Notes under the pieces: generated by a model
Told to the model about the DNA's origin: nothing
Databases searched by the model: none
What the model saw: only the letters and a program-made list of their open reading frames with translations
Part shown: positions 20,166 to 28,665 of the stretch, piece after piece
Position numbering within the stretch: position 1 is the stretch's first letter
Layout: every line of letters begins with the position of its first letter
Position numbers and translations under genes: made by a program
Assembly (NCBI GenBank): GCA_015062235.1
Contig: SUUZ01000001.1
Span: forward strand, 62,001-126,000
DNA: 64,000 nt
Origin: Alphaproteobacteria bacterium
GTDB taxonomy: Bacteria > Pseudomonadota > Alphaproteobacteria > RF32 > CAG-239
Direction of reading: 5' to 3'

Positions 20166-20205
20166 ACAAAAATCCTGCCTCAAAAATTTTAAGGCAGGAC
20201 TTTAA
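20166..20205 (-). terminator. Terminator after rplL
   Basis: Stem GTCCTGCCT/AGGCAGGAT on the minus strand with a T-rich tail, 25 bp after the rplL stop. Confidence 0.88.
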
Positions 20206-20229
20206 TTGTGCGAAGATACTAAATTGAAA

Positions 20230-20604
20230 TTACTTCAATTCAACTTTAGCGCCAGCTTCTTCTAATTTCTTCTTCATTTCTTCAGCTTCAGCCTTAGCTA
20301 CGCCTTCTTTAATTGTCTTAGGAGCACCGTCTACCAAGTCTTTAGCTTCTTTCAAGCCCAAACCTGTGATAGCACGAACTTCTTTAATAACATTAATTTT
20401 ATTTGCACCAGCTTCAGCTAATACAACATCAAATTCATCTTTTTCTTCAGCGGCAGCAGCACCTGCAGCAGCACCACCTGCAGCAACAGCAACAGCAGCG
20501 GCAGCAGAAACACCCCATTTTTCTTCTAACATTTTTGACAAGTCAGCAGCTTCCATAACAGTCAAAGCTGACAATTCATCTACTAATTTGGCTAAATCGG
20601 CCAT
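20230..20604 (-). CDS. rplL: 50S ribosomal protein L7/L12
   Basis: Flexible-stalk protein of 124 aa that recruits translational GTPases. An N-terminal dimerisation helix is followed by an alanine-rich hinge ([20 protein letters not shown]) and the globular C-domain [37 protein letters not shown]. Length and composition are standard. It lies 72 bp after rplJ in the rplJ-rplL unit. Confidence 0.98.
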   Translation of the reverse strand: MADLAKLVDELSALTVMEAADLSKMLEEKWGVSAAAAVAVAAGGAAAGAAAAEEKDEFDVVLAEAGANKINVIKEVRAITGLGLKEAKDLVDGAPKTIKEGVAKAEAEEMKKKLEEAGAKVELK

Positions 20605-20676
20605 TTTTTTTCTCCAATATATTAAATTAACAAATTAAACTAAAATCAAGTTTTACTCATTATAAATACAAAACAA

Positions 20677-21153
20677 CTATTCTTTTTCGCTGTAAGCTTT
20701 TGTAACTCTTGCAAGTTGAGCACCAGGAGCTTGTAACAAACCAATAATTTTAGCTCTGAGTTCGTCCATAGAAGGAATGGAAGCCAAACGTTTGATTTCG
20801 TCAACAGACAAAACACCTGTACCCATACCACCACCGATAACCAACAATTTTTCGTTAGTTTTGGCAAATTCAACGCAAGCCTTACAAGCTGAGATAGGAT
20901 CATTTGCAAAAGCAATTGCAGTAGGACCTACAAACAAGTCAGCTAAAGCTTCAAATTTTGTACCTTTAAGAGCAAGACGTGTAATGCGATTTTTAGTAAC
21001 TCTAAAACCAGCACCAACTTTTCTGATATTGTCTCTGAGTTCAGAAACTTCTTCAACTGTCAAACCTTTGTAGTGAGATACTACAATAGTTTCAGCAGTA
21101 TTGAACAATTCATTAAGTTCAGCCAGCAATTGTGTTTTTTCTTCGCGGTTCAC
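20677..21153 (-). CDS. rplJ: 50S ribosomal protein L10
   Basis: Base of the ribosomal stalk, 158 aa, binding 23S rRNA and L7/L12 dimers. Recognised by the VVSHYKGLTVEEVSELRDNI segment, GAGFRVTKNRITRLAL and GPTAIAFANDPISACK. It has a long leader of about 300 nt with its own promoter, consistent with L10-dependent autoregulation. The 20646-20915 ORF is a shadow. Confidence 0.97.
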   Translation of the reverse strand: MNREEKTQLLAELNELFNTAETIVVSHYKGLTVEEVSELRDNIRKVGAGFRVTKNRITRLALKGTKFEALADLFVGPTAIAFANDPISACKACVEFAKTNEKLLVIGGGMGTGVLSVDEIKRLASIPSMDELRAKIIGLLQAPGAQLARVTKAYSEKE

Positions 21154-21450
21154 TTATTGTCTCCAATTATCACATACGCAAAAACCGCATATGCTACTTT
21201 TCTAACATATCCGCCAAGACTTAAGATATAGAAGGAAGTATTTATTTCCTCCCAAACTACCCTCGACGGGACCCATTCTGCCCAGGAGAAAAAAATCGAT
21301 TTATAAAAAATCTCTCACTTACTCCGTCTATGCAAGATATTTAAGAACTTAAGATATTATCAAAACCTTTGATGGTTTCTCATTTTCTCCACTCGTCCAC
21401 TTGCAGTCTTGGACAGGTCGAACGACTCAAAACACCGTTCATTGAGACCT
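21154..21450 (-). ncRNA. Putative L10 leader of rplJL mRNA
   Basis: About 300 nt without a gene lie between the rplJ promoter and the rplJ start, in the place where L10-leader autoregulatory RNAs occur. On the minus strand the segment contains GTCGTTCGACCTGTCC and CTCCTGGGCAGAATGGGTCC, patches that look conserved and base-paired rather than random AT-rich spacer. L10 leaders (Rfam class) bind L10(L12)4 to shut down translation. Assignment rests on position and length; the fold was not computed. Confidence 0.5.
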
Positions 21451-21479
21451 TTAATAATATTAAATCCCCACAATGTCAA
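21451..21479 (-). promoter_or_regulatory. Promoter of rplJL
   Basis: Minus-strand TTGACA (+ 21474-21479) and TATTAA (21451-21456), 17-bp spacing, located just downstream of rplA. Confidence 0.6.
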
Positions 21480-21513
21480 GTGTTTATTTCAACGTTTTCA
21501 ATATTTAAACTTA

Positions 21514-21546
21514 AAGATGCTCTCGGATTACCGAGAGCATCTTTTC
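21514..21546. terminator. Stem-loop between rplA and the rplJ promoter
   Basis: A perfect 13-bp stem AAGATGCTCTCGG/CCGAGAGCATCTT with a 4-nt loop follows the rplA stop on the minus strand. The T-run is better on the plus strand; on the minus strand it reads TTTAAGTTT. It probably ends or attenuates rplK-rplA transcription. Confidence 0.7.
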
Positions 21547-21559
21547 CTTACATCCTCTA

Positions 21560-22240
21560 TTAAAGAGCGGTTGTATCAACCTTAACACCAACCCCCATAG
21601 TCGAGCTCAACGATACTTTCTTCATATAAGTACCTTTAGCTCCTGCAGGTTTAGCCTTGATGATAGCATCAATGAAAGCTTTTCCATTTTCATAGATTTG
21701 CTCTTCAGAGAAACTTGCCTTACCAATACCAGCATGAACGATACCGTTCTTTTCAACACGGTATTGAACTTCGCCAGCTTTGGCTTTTTTAACAGCAGCT
21801 TCAACATCAGCAGTAACAGTACCAAGTTTTGGGTTTGGCATCAAACCTTTTGGTCCTAATACACGAGCAACTTTACCAGCCATACCCATCATATCAGGTG
21901 TAGCAATCATACGATCAAAGTCTATTTTTCCTGCCAAGATTGAATCAATCAAGTTTTCAGCGCCAACAACATCTGCACCAGCAGCTTTAGCTTGATCAGC
22001 CTTTTCACCTTGAGCCAAAACAGCAACTCTAACTGTTTTACCTGTACCATGTGGCAAAGCACAAACACCGCGAACCATCTGGTCAGCATATTTCGGATCA
22101 ACACCAAGGTTAATAGCTATATCAATAGTTTCGTCAAATTTTGCTTTAGCATTTTCTTTAACGATTTTAACAGCATCCTTCAAAGAATAAACTTGATCCT
22201 TATCAAGATTTTTATAAGCATTTACAATTCTTTTACCCAT
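21560..22240 (-). CDS. rplA: 50S ribosomal protein L1
   Basis: L1 stalk protein of 226 aa, helping E-site tRNA release. Seen from [53 protein letters not shown] and the [12 protein letters not shown] region. The track start at 22255 is moved to ATG 22240 (MGKRIVNAY), 7 bases after GGAG that lies in the end of rplK; rplK stops 4 bp earlier. L1 is the usual translational repressor of rplK-rplA. 21622-21825 is a shadow. Confidence 0.97.
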   Translation of the reverse strand: MGKRIVNAYKNLDKDQVYSLKDAVKIVKENAKAKFDETIDIAINLGVDPKYADQMVRGVCALPHGTGKTVRVAVLAQGEKADQAKAAGADVVGAENLIDSILAGKIDFDRMIATPDMMGMAGKVARVLGPKGLMPNPKLGTVTADVEAAVKKAKAGEVQYRVEKNGIVHAGIGKASFSEEQIYENGKAFIDAIIKAKPAGAKGTYMKKVSLSSTMGVGVKVDTTAL

Positions 22241-22244
22241 CTGC

Positions 22245-22682
22245 TTACTCCACAACTTTAATACCCATAGAAACAGCCTGACCTTTAACCATATTCATTG
22301 CAGATTCAACTGTGGAACAGTTCAAATCTGGCAATTTAGCTTCAGCTATTTCTTTAACTTGAGCCATTGTAATTTGACCAGCAACAACTTTACCTGGTTC
22401 TTTAGAAGCAGAACTAATCCCTGCAGCCTTTTTTAAATAATAAGCAACTGGAGGAAGCTTTGTTACAAATGTAAAAGACTTATCTTCAAAAGCTGTAATA
22501 ACAACAGGAACAGGAATACCTGGTTCCAATTTTTGAGTAGCAGCATTGAAAGCTTTACAAAATTCCATAATATTCAAGCCTTTTTGACCCAAAGCAGGAC
22601 CAACTGGAGGAGATGGATTAGCCTTACCTGCAGGAATCTGAAGCTTGATTAAACCTAAAATTTTTTTCTTAGACTTAGCCAT
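22245..22682 (-). CDS. rplK: 50S ribosomal protein L11
   Basis: GTPase-centre protein of 145 aa. The [20 protein letters not shown] start and [20 protein letters not shown] are diagnostic, so the start is ATG 22682, not 22736. Its C-terminal rRNA-binding domain ([20 protein letters not shown]) is complete. nusG, its usual upstream neighbour, is not here, so the rplKA-rplJL cluster has been cut off from nusG. Confidence 0.97.
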   Translation of the reverse strand: MAKSKKKILGLIKLQIPAGKANPSPPVGPALGQKGLNIMEFCKAFNAATQKLEPGIPVPVVITAFEDKSFTFVTKLPPVAYYLKKAAGISSASKEPGKVVAGQITMAQVKEIAEAKLPDLNCSTVESAMNMVKGQAVSMGIKVVE

Positions 22683-22703
22683 TTTCATTACCTTTTTGTT
22701 AGG

Positions 22704-22740
22704 TTTCGTGGTACGAACCAATGGCTGGCCTCCCACGAAA
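22704..22740 (-). promoter_or_regulatory. Leader hairpin upstream of rplK
   Basis: On the minus strand TTTCGTGG and CCACGAAA pair around a G-rich loop beginning GAGGCCAGCC, 25 bp before the rplK start. Position and shape suit the L1 autoregulatory mRNA site of rplKA operons. This is inference from location; L1 binding was not tested. Confidence 0.45.
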
Positions 22741-23014
22741 AATTGTTAAAAATAAACGACGACCTCAACTAAAAGCAAATAATCCTTTAATTGAGTCGTT
22801 TCTGTATAACACAATATTTGCATATTGCAAGCATTTTTTACAACAAAATATCTTACTTCAAAGATAAAAAATCTTTCCACGATTGCGAAATAATATGTTT
22901 TATAGATATCCCCAAGTATATCATATAAAGTGTTCAGTGATTACGAGAAGAGCTTTGGAGGGCATCAATAATCGTAAACCCCAATAGATAGCTTAATAAA
23001 AGATCTATTGGGGT
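22741..23014. other. Intergenic region upstream of rplK
   Basis: About 270 bp of AT-rich spacer with no ORF of note before the terminator at 22976. The rplK promoter should be here, but no convincing pair of boxes could be assigned with confidence. Confidence 0.45.
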
Positions 23015-23016
23015 TT
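22976..23016 (-). terminator. Strong bidirectional terminator
   Basis: 14-bp stem AAACCCCAATAGAT/ATCTATTGGGGTTT with a 13-nt loop. It overlaps the stop codon of the 65-aa minus-strand ORF. Confidence 0.82.
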
Positions 23017-23212
23017 AGTCTAGGCTAATGTAACAATAACAAAAAAACCATAAACCACTCGTGGGGATTACAAAACACAAAATAGCATACAACCAATATC
23101 GTAACCACGATAGTCTCTGTTGTAAAAAAACATCTAAGGTCTTAAGATTAACTCGTGGACGAAAGCATCCAGACACTCCAACGCATAAAACCGCAAAATG
23201 AGCTAAAGACAT
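23015..23212 (-). CDS. Possible small membrane protein, 65 aa
   Basis: A 65-aa ORF whose second half is a single hydrophobic helix (WLYAILCFVIPTSGLWFFCY) after a basic stretch. It ends inside a strong terminator, which supports a real transcript, but no Shine-Dalgarno is seen before the ATG and no family is recognised. It could be chance coding in an intergenic transcript. Confidence 0.35.
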   Translation of the reverse strand: MSLAHFAVLCVGVSGCFRPRVNLKTLDVFLQQRLSWLRYWLYAILCFVIPTSGLWFFCYCYISLD

Positions 23213-23338
23213 AATAATTAATAACGTCTTTACAATAACATTAAATTCTATAACAATAAATTTAAAAATTAATAACTAAGATAAACAGTAATACATATCT
23301 ATATGTTTGTCATGTTTGTCCAGTAAAATATTATTAAT

Positions 23339-23421
23339 TTTTTTGATGTATAATTAAATAAATATAGCATTTAAACGGTGGTTTAAATGCTATATTTTTG
23401 TTTTGTAATACATTGATTTTA
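23339..23421 (+). repeat. Dispersed repeat copy A with 34-38 nt hairpin
   Basis: About 80 bp nearly identical to 31949-32032. At its centre AAATATAGCATTTAAAC, GGTG loop, GTTTAAATGCTATATTT form a perfect 17-bp stem, followed by TTTTGTTTTGTAATACATTG. It resembles a dispersed REP-like element or an AT-rich terminator. See the separate entries at 31825 and 31949. Confidence 0.85.
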
Positions 23422-23442
23422 CTTGAATATATTTTCAAATAA

Positions 23443-23570
23443 GGAAGATCGCTAATCCTCATCCTCCCTCCTCGGAGCGATGACATTATTGGGGTATTCG
23501 CTTCACTCGTTCGTGGTGTGACCATCCAGAAAATGTCATGGCTTGAATAAGCGTTAGCAAATGAAATTAG
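23443..23570. repeat. Palindrome-rich intergenic element, RPE-like
   Basis: A patch noticeably richer in G+C than its surroundings (CGGAGCGATGACATTATTGG, TTCGCTTCACTCGTTCGTGG). On the reverse strand it reads as TTCTGGATGGTC..GAAGCGAA..GTCATCGCTCCGAGG, a pattern like palindromic repeats scattered in AT-rich alphaproteobacterial genomes. The 63-aa ORF through it (23334-23525) is a shadow. No second full copy is in the window, though GCGATGAC recurs at 59472. Confidence 0.4.
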
Positions 23571-23640
23571 CCATCTTCAATGCTTCTAAAAATATTGAAA
23601 ATAATAGATTAATTAAGTTTTTTTATTAAACAAATCACAA

Positions 23641-23668
23641 AAAAAAGCGGGGATAATCCCCGCTTTTT
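23641..23668 (-). terminator. Terminator after pheT
   Basis: Stem AAAAAGCGGGGAT/ATCCCCGCTTTTT directly after the pheT stop codon on the minus strand. Confidence 0.9.
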
Positions 23669-23670
23669 AT

Positions 23671-26064
23671 CTAAGCATCTCTAAGTTGTGCTGAAGCTAT
23701 TTTCTTTTTAACTTCCACCTCAACCTTATTCATTAGTGTTTCAATATCTTGATCACTAAATGTTGTTTCTATTGGCTGAAAAGTTAAAGCCAAAGCTATT
23801 GATTTTTTACCCGAAGGAAGATTTTCCCCTTCATAGACATCAAATATTCTAACATCAGTAATATAACGTCTATCAGCATTTTTTGCCGCAGCAATAAGAT
23901 CATCAGCTTTAACACTTGAATCAACAATAAAAGCCATATCTTTATCTACTGGTTGAAACTGTGAAAGCTCTAACTTTTTCTTAGCTTTGCCTTGAGCAAC
24001 TCTAGGAAGAGGTATATTATCTAACAACACCTCAAATGCAACCACCCTCTGTTTAATAGCAAATTTTTTCAATATCAACGGATGTATTTCGCCAAAATAT
24101 GCTATAATATTTGCCCCCAAACGCAATGCTCCACTGCGTCCTGGATGGTAATATGTTGGTGCATCAGTTGAAATTCTAGCACTATCAAAAGGACCATTAG
24201 CTGCAGCAATCGCAGCCAAAACATCAGCTTTAACATCAAACACATCAAAAGCTCGCTCATTACCAGACCAATGTTTTTTACCCGTCATTCCACAACGAAC
24301 GCCACCAGCAACCAAACGTTGTTCTCCAGGTTTGCGACCATAAAATTCAGGTCCAACCTCAAACAAACTAACATTGCTATATCCTCGTGCAATATTATTC
24401 TTCACTCCAAGCAACAGATTAATAACTACCGATGGACGCATTTCATCAAGTTCAGCAGTTATTGGATTGCAAAGTAAAACAGCCTCATTTCCTTTACGGA
24501 AGTCTTTTGCCATTTTTGAATCTGTAAAGCTCCAAGTAACTGTTTCTAAAAGCCCTCTAGAAGCTAATTCATGCTTAACAGTAACATTACGACGTTGAAC
24601 AGGGGATAATGTTTGAGCTGGAAAATATGATCTAGGCATCGATTCTGCTGGAATATTATCCAAACCAATCATTCGTACAACTTCTTCTATTAAGTCATGT
24701 TCACCTTCAATATCTCCACGCCAAGTTGGCGAAGTAGCCCAAATTTTATCGCCATCTTCTTTAGTTTCAAAACCAAGACCTTGCAATATTTCTACAACCT
24801 TCGCAGTGCCAACCTCAATACCAATAAAGTCTTTAAGACGAGAAGGACGAATAAACGTAGTTACTGGTTGATAATTTTCTTCTCCTACGATTTCAAGTTC
24901 CGAAGCTTCTCCGCCACATATATCTAAAATAAGCTTTGTAGCATATTCTGAACCCAATACATTAGATTTTGGATCAACCCAACGTTCATAACGATAACGT
25001 GAATCCGAATCAATCTGAAATTTGCGTCCAGTTCTAGCAATACAAATTGGATTAAATAATGCACTTTCTAAAAACACATTAACGGTATCTTCTGAACATC
25101 CTTTAGAATTTCCTCCCATTATACCGCCAAGACATTGGATACCTTCGTCATCGCAAATTCCTAAAGATTTATCATCTAAATTATATACTTTCTCATCTAA
25201 CGCTATAAAACCTTCGTTTTCTTTAGCCATACGCACACAAATATTACCTTTTAGTTTGTCAGCATCAAATACGTGCAATGGACGGGCTAAATCATAATTA
25301 ATATAATTAGTAATATCTACCAAAGGCGAAATAGAACGAAGCCCAATAGCTGTTAATCTGTCTTTCATCCATTTAGGAGTTTCAGCCTTATTATTAACCC
25401 CCTTGATATAACGCCCAACATACACAGGACAAGCATCAAAATCTTCAATGTTTACTTTAATTGGTGATTTGAAGTTGCTGTTTTTGCTTGTTATGTTTAA
25501 AGGTTTTAATTTGCCAAGACCTGCTGCAGCCAAATCTCTAGCAACTCCTCTAACACCTAAACATTCAGCCCTATTTGGTGTAATAGCAATATCAAAAACA
25601 GGATCTGCTTTATAAACCTCTGCCAAAGTCAAACCTATTGGAGCAGTTTCAGGCAATTCAATAATTCCATTATGATCTGAGCCGACACCAATTTCATCTT
25701 CAGCACACATCATACCAAAACTTTCAACACCTCTAACTTTACCAACTTTAATTTTTTCATTAAACAATGGAATATACGCACCAACATGGGCTAATACTCC
25801 CATCATACCTTTTTTAACATTAGGAGCACCGCAAACAATTTGCAAAATTTCATTACCATCATTAACCTTCAAAACGTGTAAATGATCAGAATCTGGATGT
25901 TCTTCAACTTCCTCTATTCTGGCTGTTACAAACCCTTCCATATTATCAAAAGGATTAACAACTTCTTCAACTTCAAGACCAATTTTGGTTAATGTTTCAG
26001 CTATTTCATCAACAGTTGCTTGAGTATCCAAATGTTCTTTTAACCAAGACAATGTAAATTTCAT
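23671..26064 (-). CDS. pheT: Phenylalanine-tRNA ligase beta subunit
   Basis: Beta chain (797 aa) of the (alpha-beta)2 PheRS that edits and positions tRNA-Phe. Domain order is complete: N-terminal EMAP-like tRNA-binding domain (about 40-150, HPDSDHLHVLKVN, CGAPNV), B3/B4 editing domain (210-380), B5 domain (about 405-475), catalytic-like core and C-terminal ferredoxin-fold anticodon-binding domain (from LSQFQPVDKDMAFIVD). pheS lies 12 bp upstream. Several track ORFs on the plus strand here are shadows. Confidence 0.97.
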   Translation of the reverse strand: MKFTLSWLKEHLDTQATVDEIAETLTKIGLEVEEVVNPFDNMEGFVTARIEEVEEHPDSDHLHVLKVNDGNEILQIVCGAPNVKKGMMGVLAHVGAYIPLFNEKIKVGKVRGVESFGMMCAEDEIGVGSDHNGIIELPETAPIGLTLAEVYKADPVFDIAITPNRAECLGVRGVARDLAAAGLGKLKPLNITSKNSNFKSPIKVNIEDFDACPVYVGRYIKGVNNKAETPKWMKDRLTAIGLRSISPLVDITNYINYDLARPLHVFDADKLKGNICVRMAKENEGFIALDEKVYNLDDKSLGICDDEGIQCLGGIMGGNSKGCSEDTVNVFLESALFNPICIARTGRKFQIDSDSRYRYERWVDPKSNVLGSEYATKLILDICGGEASELEIVGEENYQPVTTFIRPSRLKDFIGIEVGTAKVVEILQGLGFETKEDGDKIWATSPTWRGDIEGEHDLIEEVVRMIGLDNIPAESMPRSYFPAQTLSPVQRRNVTVKHELASRGLLETVTWSFTDSKMAKDFRKGNEAVLLCNPITAELDEMRPSVVINLLLGVKNNIARGYSNVSLFEVGPEFYGRKPGEQRLVAGGVRCGMTGKKHWSGNERAFDVFDVKADVLAAIAAANGPFDSARISTDAPTYYHPGRSGALRLGANIIAYFGEIHPLILKKFAIKQRVVAFEVLLDNIPLPRVAQGKAKKKLELSQFQPVDKDMAFIVDSSVKADDLIAAAKNADRRYITDVRIFDVYEGENLPSGKKSIALALTFQPIETTFSDQDIETLMNKVEVEVKKKIASAQLRDA

Positions 26065-26076
26065 ATTTTTCTCTCC

Positions 26077-27180
26077 CTATCTTGCCGAACCACCATTATT
26101 ACTTAAACCACCTGTCATAGATGCTTCATCTAATGGCATAAAGCCGTAATGTTTCAACCATCTAACATCAGATTCAAAGAAGGTGCGCAAATCAGGAATA
26201 CCATATTTTAGCATAGCTAATCTGTCTAATCCCAAACCAAAGGCAAAACCTTGATATTCTTCAGGATTAATTCCGCAAGCTTTCAAAACATTTGGATGCA
26301 CCATACCACAACCCAAAATTTCAAGCCAATCATCTCCAGCACCAATTTTAAGTTCTGTTTTGCTTTTTTTACAGCCAATATCCATTTCTGCAGAAGGTTC
26401 CGTAAATGGAAAATACGAAGGACGATATCTAACAGGAATATCATCAAGTTCAAAAAATGCTTTTACAAAATCGTACAAACATCCTTTCAAATTAGCAAAA
26501 GAAGTTTTTTTATCAATGACTAGCCCTTCTACTTGGTGGAACATAGGTGTATGGGTTGCATCATAATCTGAACGATAAGTTCTTCCTGGAGCAATTATTC
26601 TTATTGGAGGCTGTTTTTTCTCCATTGTTCTAATCTGAACAGCCGATGTTTGTGTACGTACGACATAACTATCATCAAAATTTTCACTATCTGGATTAGA
26701 GATATAAAAAGTATCTTGCATTTGTCGAGCAGGGTGATTAGCTGGGGTATTCAAAGCATTAAAGTTATGAAATTGATCTTCAATATCAGGACCATCAGCA
26801 ACTTCAAAACCCATTTCTCCAAAAATAGCAACAACTTCTTCATAAATTTTTGATACAGGATGAATTCTACCGATATTTTCATCTCTAATAGGTAGTGTAA
26901 CGTCTATAGTTTCACGCAAAAGTTTATCATTCAACTCTTTAACACTTAACTCTTCACGTCTTGCTTCCATAGCCTGCTCAATTTCAGTTTTTACCAAATT
27001 AAGCTTTTGTCCAATCTGCTTTTTTTCTTCAATCGAAAGCTGCCCTAAACATTTCATATGTTCAGTTAAACTACCTTTTTTACCTAATACGGACACTCTA
27101 ACTTCGTCCAAAGCCTTTACATCTACTGCTTCAGCAATTTGTTTTAAGGCATTTAATTTCAAATTTTCAATATCTTCCAT
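26077..27180 (-). CDS. pheS: Phenylalanine-tRNA ligase alpha subunit
   Basis: Catalytic subunit (367 aa) that activates Phe. N-terminal coiled coil (residues 1-90), then class II motifs: FHNFNALNTPANHPARQMQD (motif 1/2 region), VVRTQTSAVQIRTM, RPSYFPFTEPSAEMDIGC and GFAFGLGLDRLAMLKYGI (motif 3). A short C-terminal extension after the catalytic domain is of unknown role. A possible attenuator lies upstream but no Phe-rich leader peptide was seen. Confidence 0.97.
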   Translation of the reverse strand: MEDIENLKLNALKQIAEAVDVKALDEVRVSVLGKKGSLTEHMKCLGQLSIEEKKQIGQKLNLVKTEIEQAMEARREELSVKELNDKLLRETIDVTLPIRDENIGRIHPVSKIYEEVVAIFGEMGFEVADGPDIEDQFHNFNALNTPANHPARQMQDTFYISNPDSENFDDSYVVRTQTSAVQIRTMEKKQPPIRIIAPGRTYRSDYDATHTPMFHQVEGLVIDKKTSFANLKGCLYDFVKAFFELDDIPVRYRPSYFPFTEPSAEMDIGCKKSKTELKIGAGDDWLEILGCGMVHPNVLKACGINPEEYQGFAFGLGLDRLAMLKYGIPDLRTFFESDVRWLKHYGFMPLDEASMTGGLSNNGGSAR

Positions 27181-27208
27181 TGTTCCACCATTTAATATTT
27201 AAAAAACT

Positions 27209-27246
27209 AAAAAGAGCCTTACTTGTTTTCACAAGTAGGACTCTTC
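27209..27246 (-). terminator. Terminator or attenuator between rplT and pheS
   Basis: Minus-strand stem AAGAGTCCTACTTG/CAAGTAAGGCTCTT (two imperfect pairs) with T-run, between rplT and pheS. In E. coli this gap holds the pheST attenuator, but no phenylalanine codon run is seen in the leader here. Confidence 0.72.
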
Positions 27247-27269
27247 TTAACATTTTTACAATCTAAAAA

Positions 27270-27629
27270 TTATTTGCTCAAAGAAGCCTTAACTTGATCA
27301 ACAAGTTTTGCAAAAGTTTCGGGCTCCTTAACAGCGATATCAGCCAATACTTTACGATCAAGCTCAATACCAGCCTTGGTGAGCCCGTTCATAAATCGAG
27401 AATAGGTCATATCGTGCAAACGAGTAGCTGCGTTAATACGTTGAATCCACAAGCTACGGAAATTTCTTTTCTTTGTACGTCTATCACGATAAGCATATTG
27501 TAAAGCCTTTTCAACTTTTTCAACTGCTACACGGAAAACGTTCTTATTACGGCCGCGATAACCTTTAGCCATCGACAACACTTTTTTGTGACGAGCATGA
27601 GCTGTCATACCTCTTTTAACACGAGACAT
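27270..27629 (-). CDS. rplT: 50S ribosomal protein L20
   Basis: L20 (119 aa), needed early in 50S assembly. Recognised by [39 protein letters not shown] and the [20 protein letters not shown] segment. It follows rpmI by 12 bp. L20 is a known autorepressor of rpmI-rplT in other bacteria. Confidence 0.97.
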   Translation of the reverse strand: MSRVKRGMTAHARHKKVLSMAKGYRGRNKNVFRVAVEKVEKALQYAYRDRRTKKRNFRSLWIQRINAATRLHDMTYSRFMNGLTKAGIELDRKVLADIAVKEPETFAKLVDQVKASLSK

Positions 27630-27641
27630 CTTTCTTCACTC

Positions 27642-27839
27642 CTACAAATAAGGTAAAAATTGTTTAACAATCTTAACATCAACATCAGAAACCAATGTTG
27701 TGCCACGAGCTTGTCTTTTCATTTTCTGAGTTTTGCAGAAGAGGCAGTGTCTCTTATAAGCAAAATTTCTTTTCAATTTGCCAGTGCCAGTAACGCTGAA
27801 GCGTTTTTTTACTGCACTTTTAGTTTTCATTTTTGGCAT
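27642..27839 (-). CDS. rpmI: 50S ribosomal protein L35
   Basis: A 65-aa basic protein: [33 protein letters not shown] and [20 protein letters not shown] are typical of L35. First gene of rpmI-rplT-pheST; infC, usually adjacent, lies at 14.6 kb. Confidence 0.95.
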   Translation of the reverse strand: MPKMKTKSAVKKRFSVTGTGKLKRNFAYKRHCLFCKTQKMKRQARGTTLVSDVDVKIVKQFLPYL

Positions 27840-27945
27840 TTTAAATCCCTTTCAATTACTTGGATTATATTTAAGAGCCAACAGGCATACCAAACAGCCC
27901 GCCCACTCGGTTCAACAAGCCTTATACAGCCCTTTACTTTAAAAA

Positions 27946-28647
27946 TCAAGCACTTTTTATAGACTTTTTACTCTTTACAGTCTTTTTAGTAGTCTTTTCT
28001 TTTTTTACAGGAGCTTTCTCTTCTGTTTTTTCTGCTTTAACCACAGTTTTTTTAGCTGTTGTCTTTTTAGCAATCTTTTTCTTCTCAGTTTTTCTTACTG
28101 TAGCTTCTTTTTTACAAGCATACATCTTTTTAGCTTGTTCTGCAACAGCTGGCTCAACAACCTTCATCTCACAAGAATTTACACCAATCAAGTTAAATCT
28201 TTTATCCAAGCAACCAGCAATTGATTTTTTGTAAAGCAACACAAAAAATACTGCAATAATAAATGCTAAGACCGTCATCATAACACGAACAACAGCAATA
28301 ATTGAAAGTGGTTCTATCAAATTTATGATTATTTCCTCAGCAGTCATAAAACCTCCAACCAATGCGGTTACTGCAAATACTGCTGAAACAACAAAAACCA
28401 ATACAACAAAATATGGAACCCAACCAACTGACACTAAAAATGTTGCAGTTACGGGCAATTTGATAATAGCCCGTTCAATCCATTTAACAGGCACCAAAAA
28501 ATTCATTGGTATTAAAAATAGTGTTAATAACAACGAACAAATAAAATCTACAAAATACGATGCTGGAGTATTAATCCATGACAAAACTAACGAAACTATC
28601 CAATAAACTCCACCCAACCACAAACATTGTTTCCAATATATACTCAT
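27946..28647 (-). CDS. Membrane protein with long lysine/alanine-rich tail
   Basis: A 233-aa protein of unknown function. Hydrophobic segments occupy about residues 8-25, 30-50, 65-100 and 108-140, leaving a cytoplasmic tail from about 150. The last 60 residues are low-complexity KK-A-K-T repeats (KKTTAKKTVVKAEKTEEKAP) like histone-H1-type or ribosome-associated tails. Three cysteines occur between the two parts. It lies between rpmI and lolD on the same strand, 18 bp downstream of lolD, so it may be cotranscribed with lolCD. Real gene by composition; role unknown. Confidence 0.72.
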   Translation of the reverse strand: MSIYWKQCLWLGGVYWIVSLVLSWINTPASYFVDFICSLLLTLFLIPMNFLVPVKWIERAIIKLPVTATFLVSVGWVPYFVVLVFVVSAVFAVTALVGGFMTAEEIIINLIEPLSIIAVVRVMMTVLAFIIAVFFVLLYKKSIAGCLDKRFNLIGVNSCEMKVVEPAVAEQAKKMYACKKEATVRKTEKKKIAKKTTAKKTVVKAEKTEEKAPVKKEKTTKKTVKSKKSIKSA

Positions 28648-28665
28648 TTTCTACTCCTTTAATCT

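Noticed and set aside
23363-23394. dif/Xer site
   Set aside because: Perfect palindrome with 4-nt centre does not fit the 11-6-11 Xer layout, and three copies occur.
23334-23525. Minus-strand 63-aa ORF with SSLRGGR
   Set aside because: Lies in the palindromic patch and hairpin repeat; composition is from repeats, not a protein.
27181-27269. Phe-leader peptide and attenuator for pheST
   Set aside because: An ATG-started frame has no run of Phe codons and no early stop; only the hairpin is supported.
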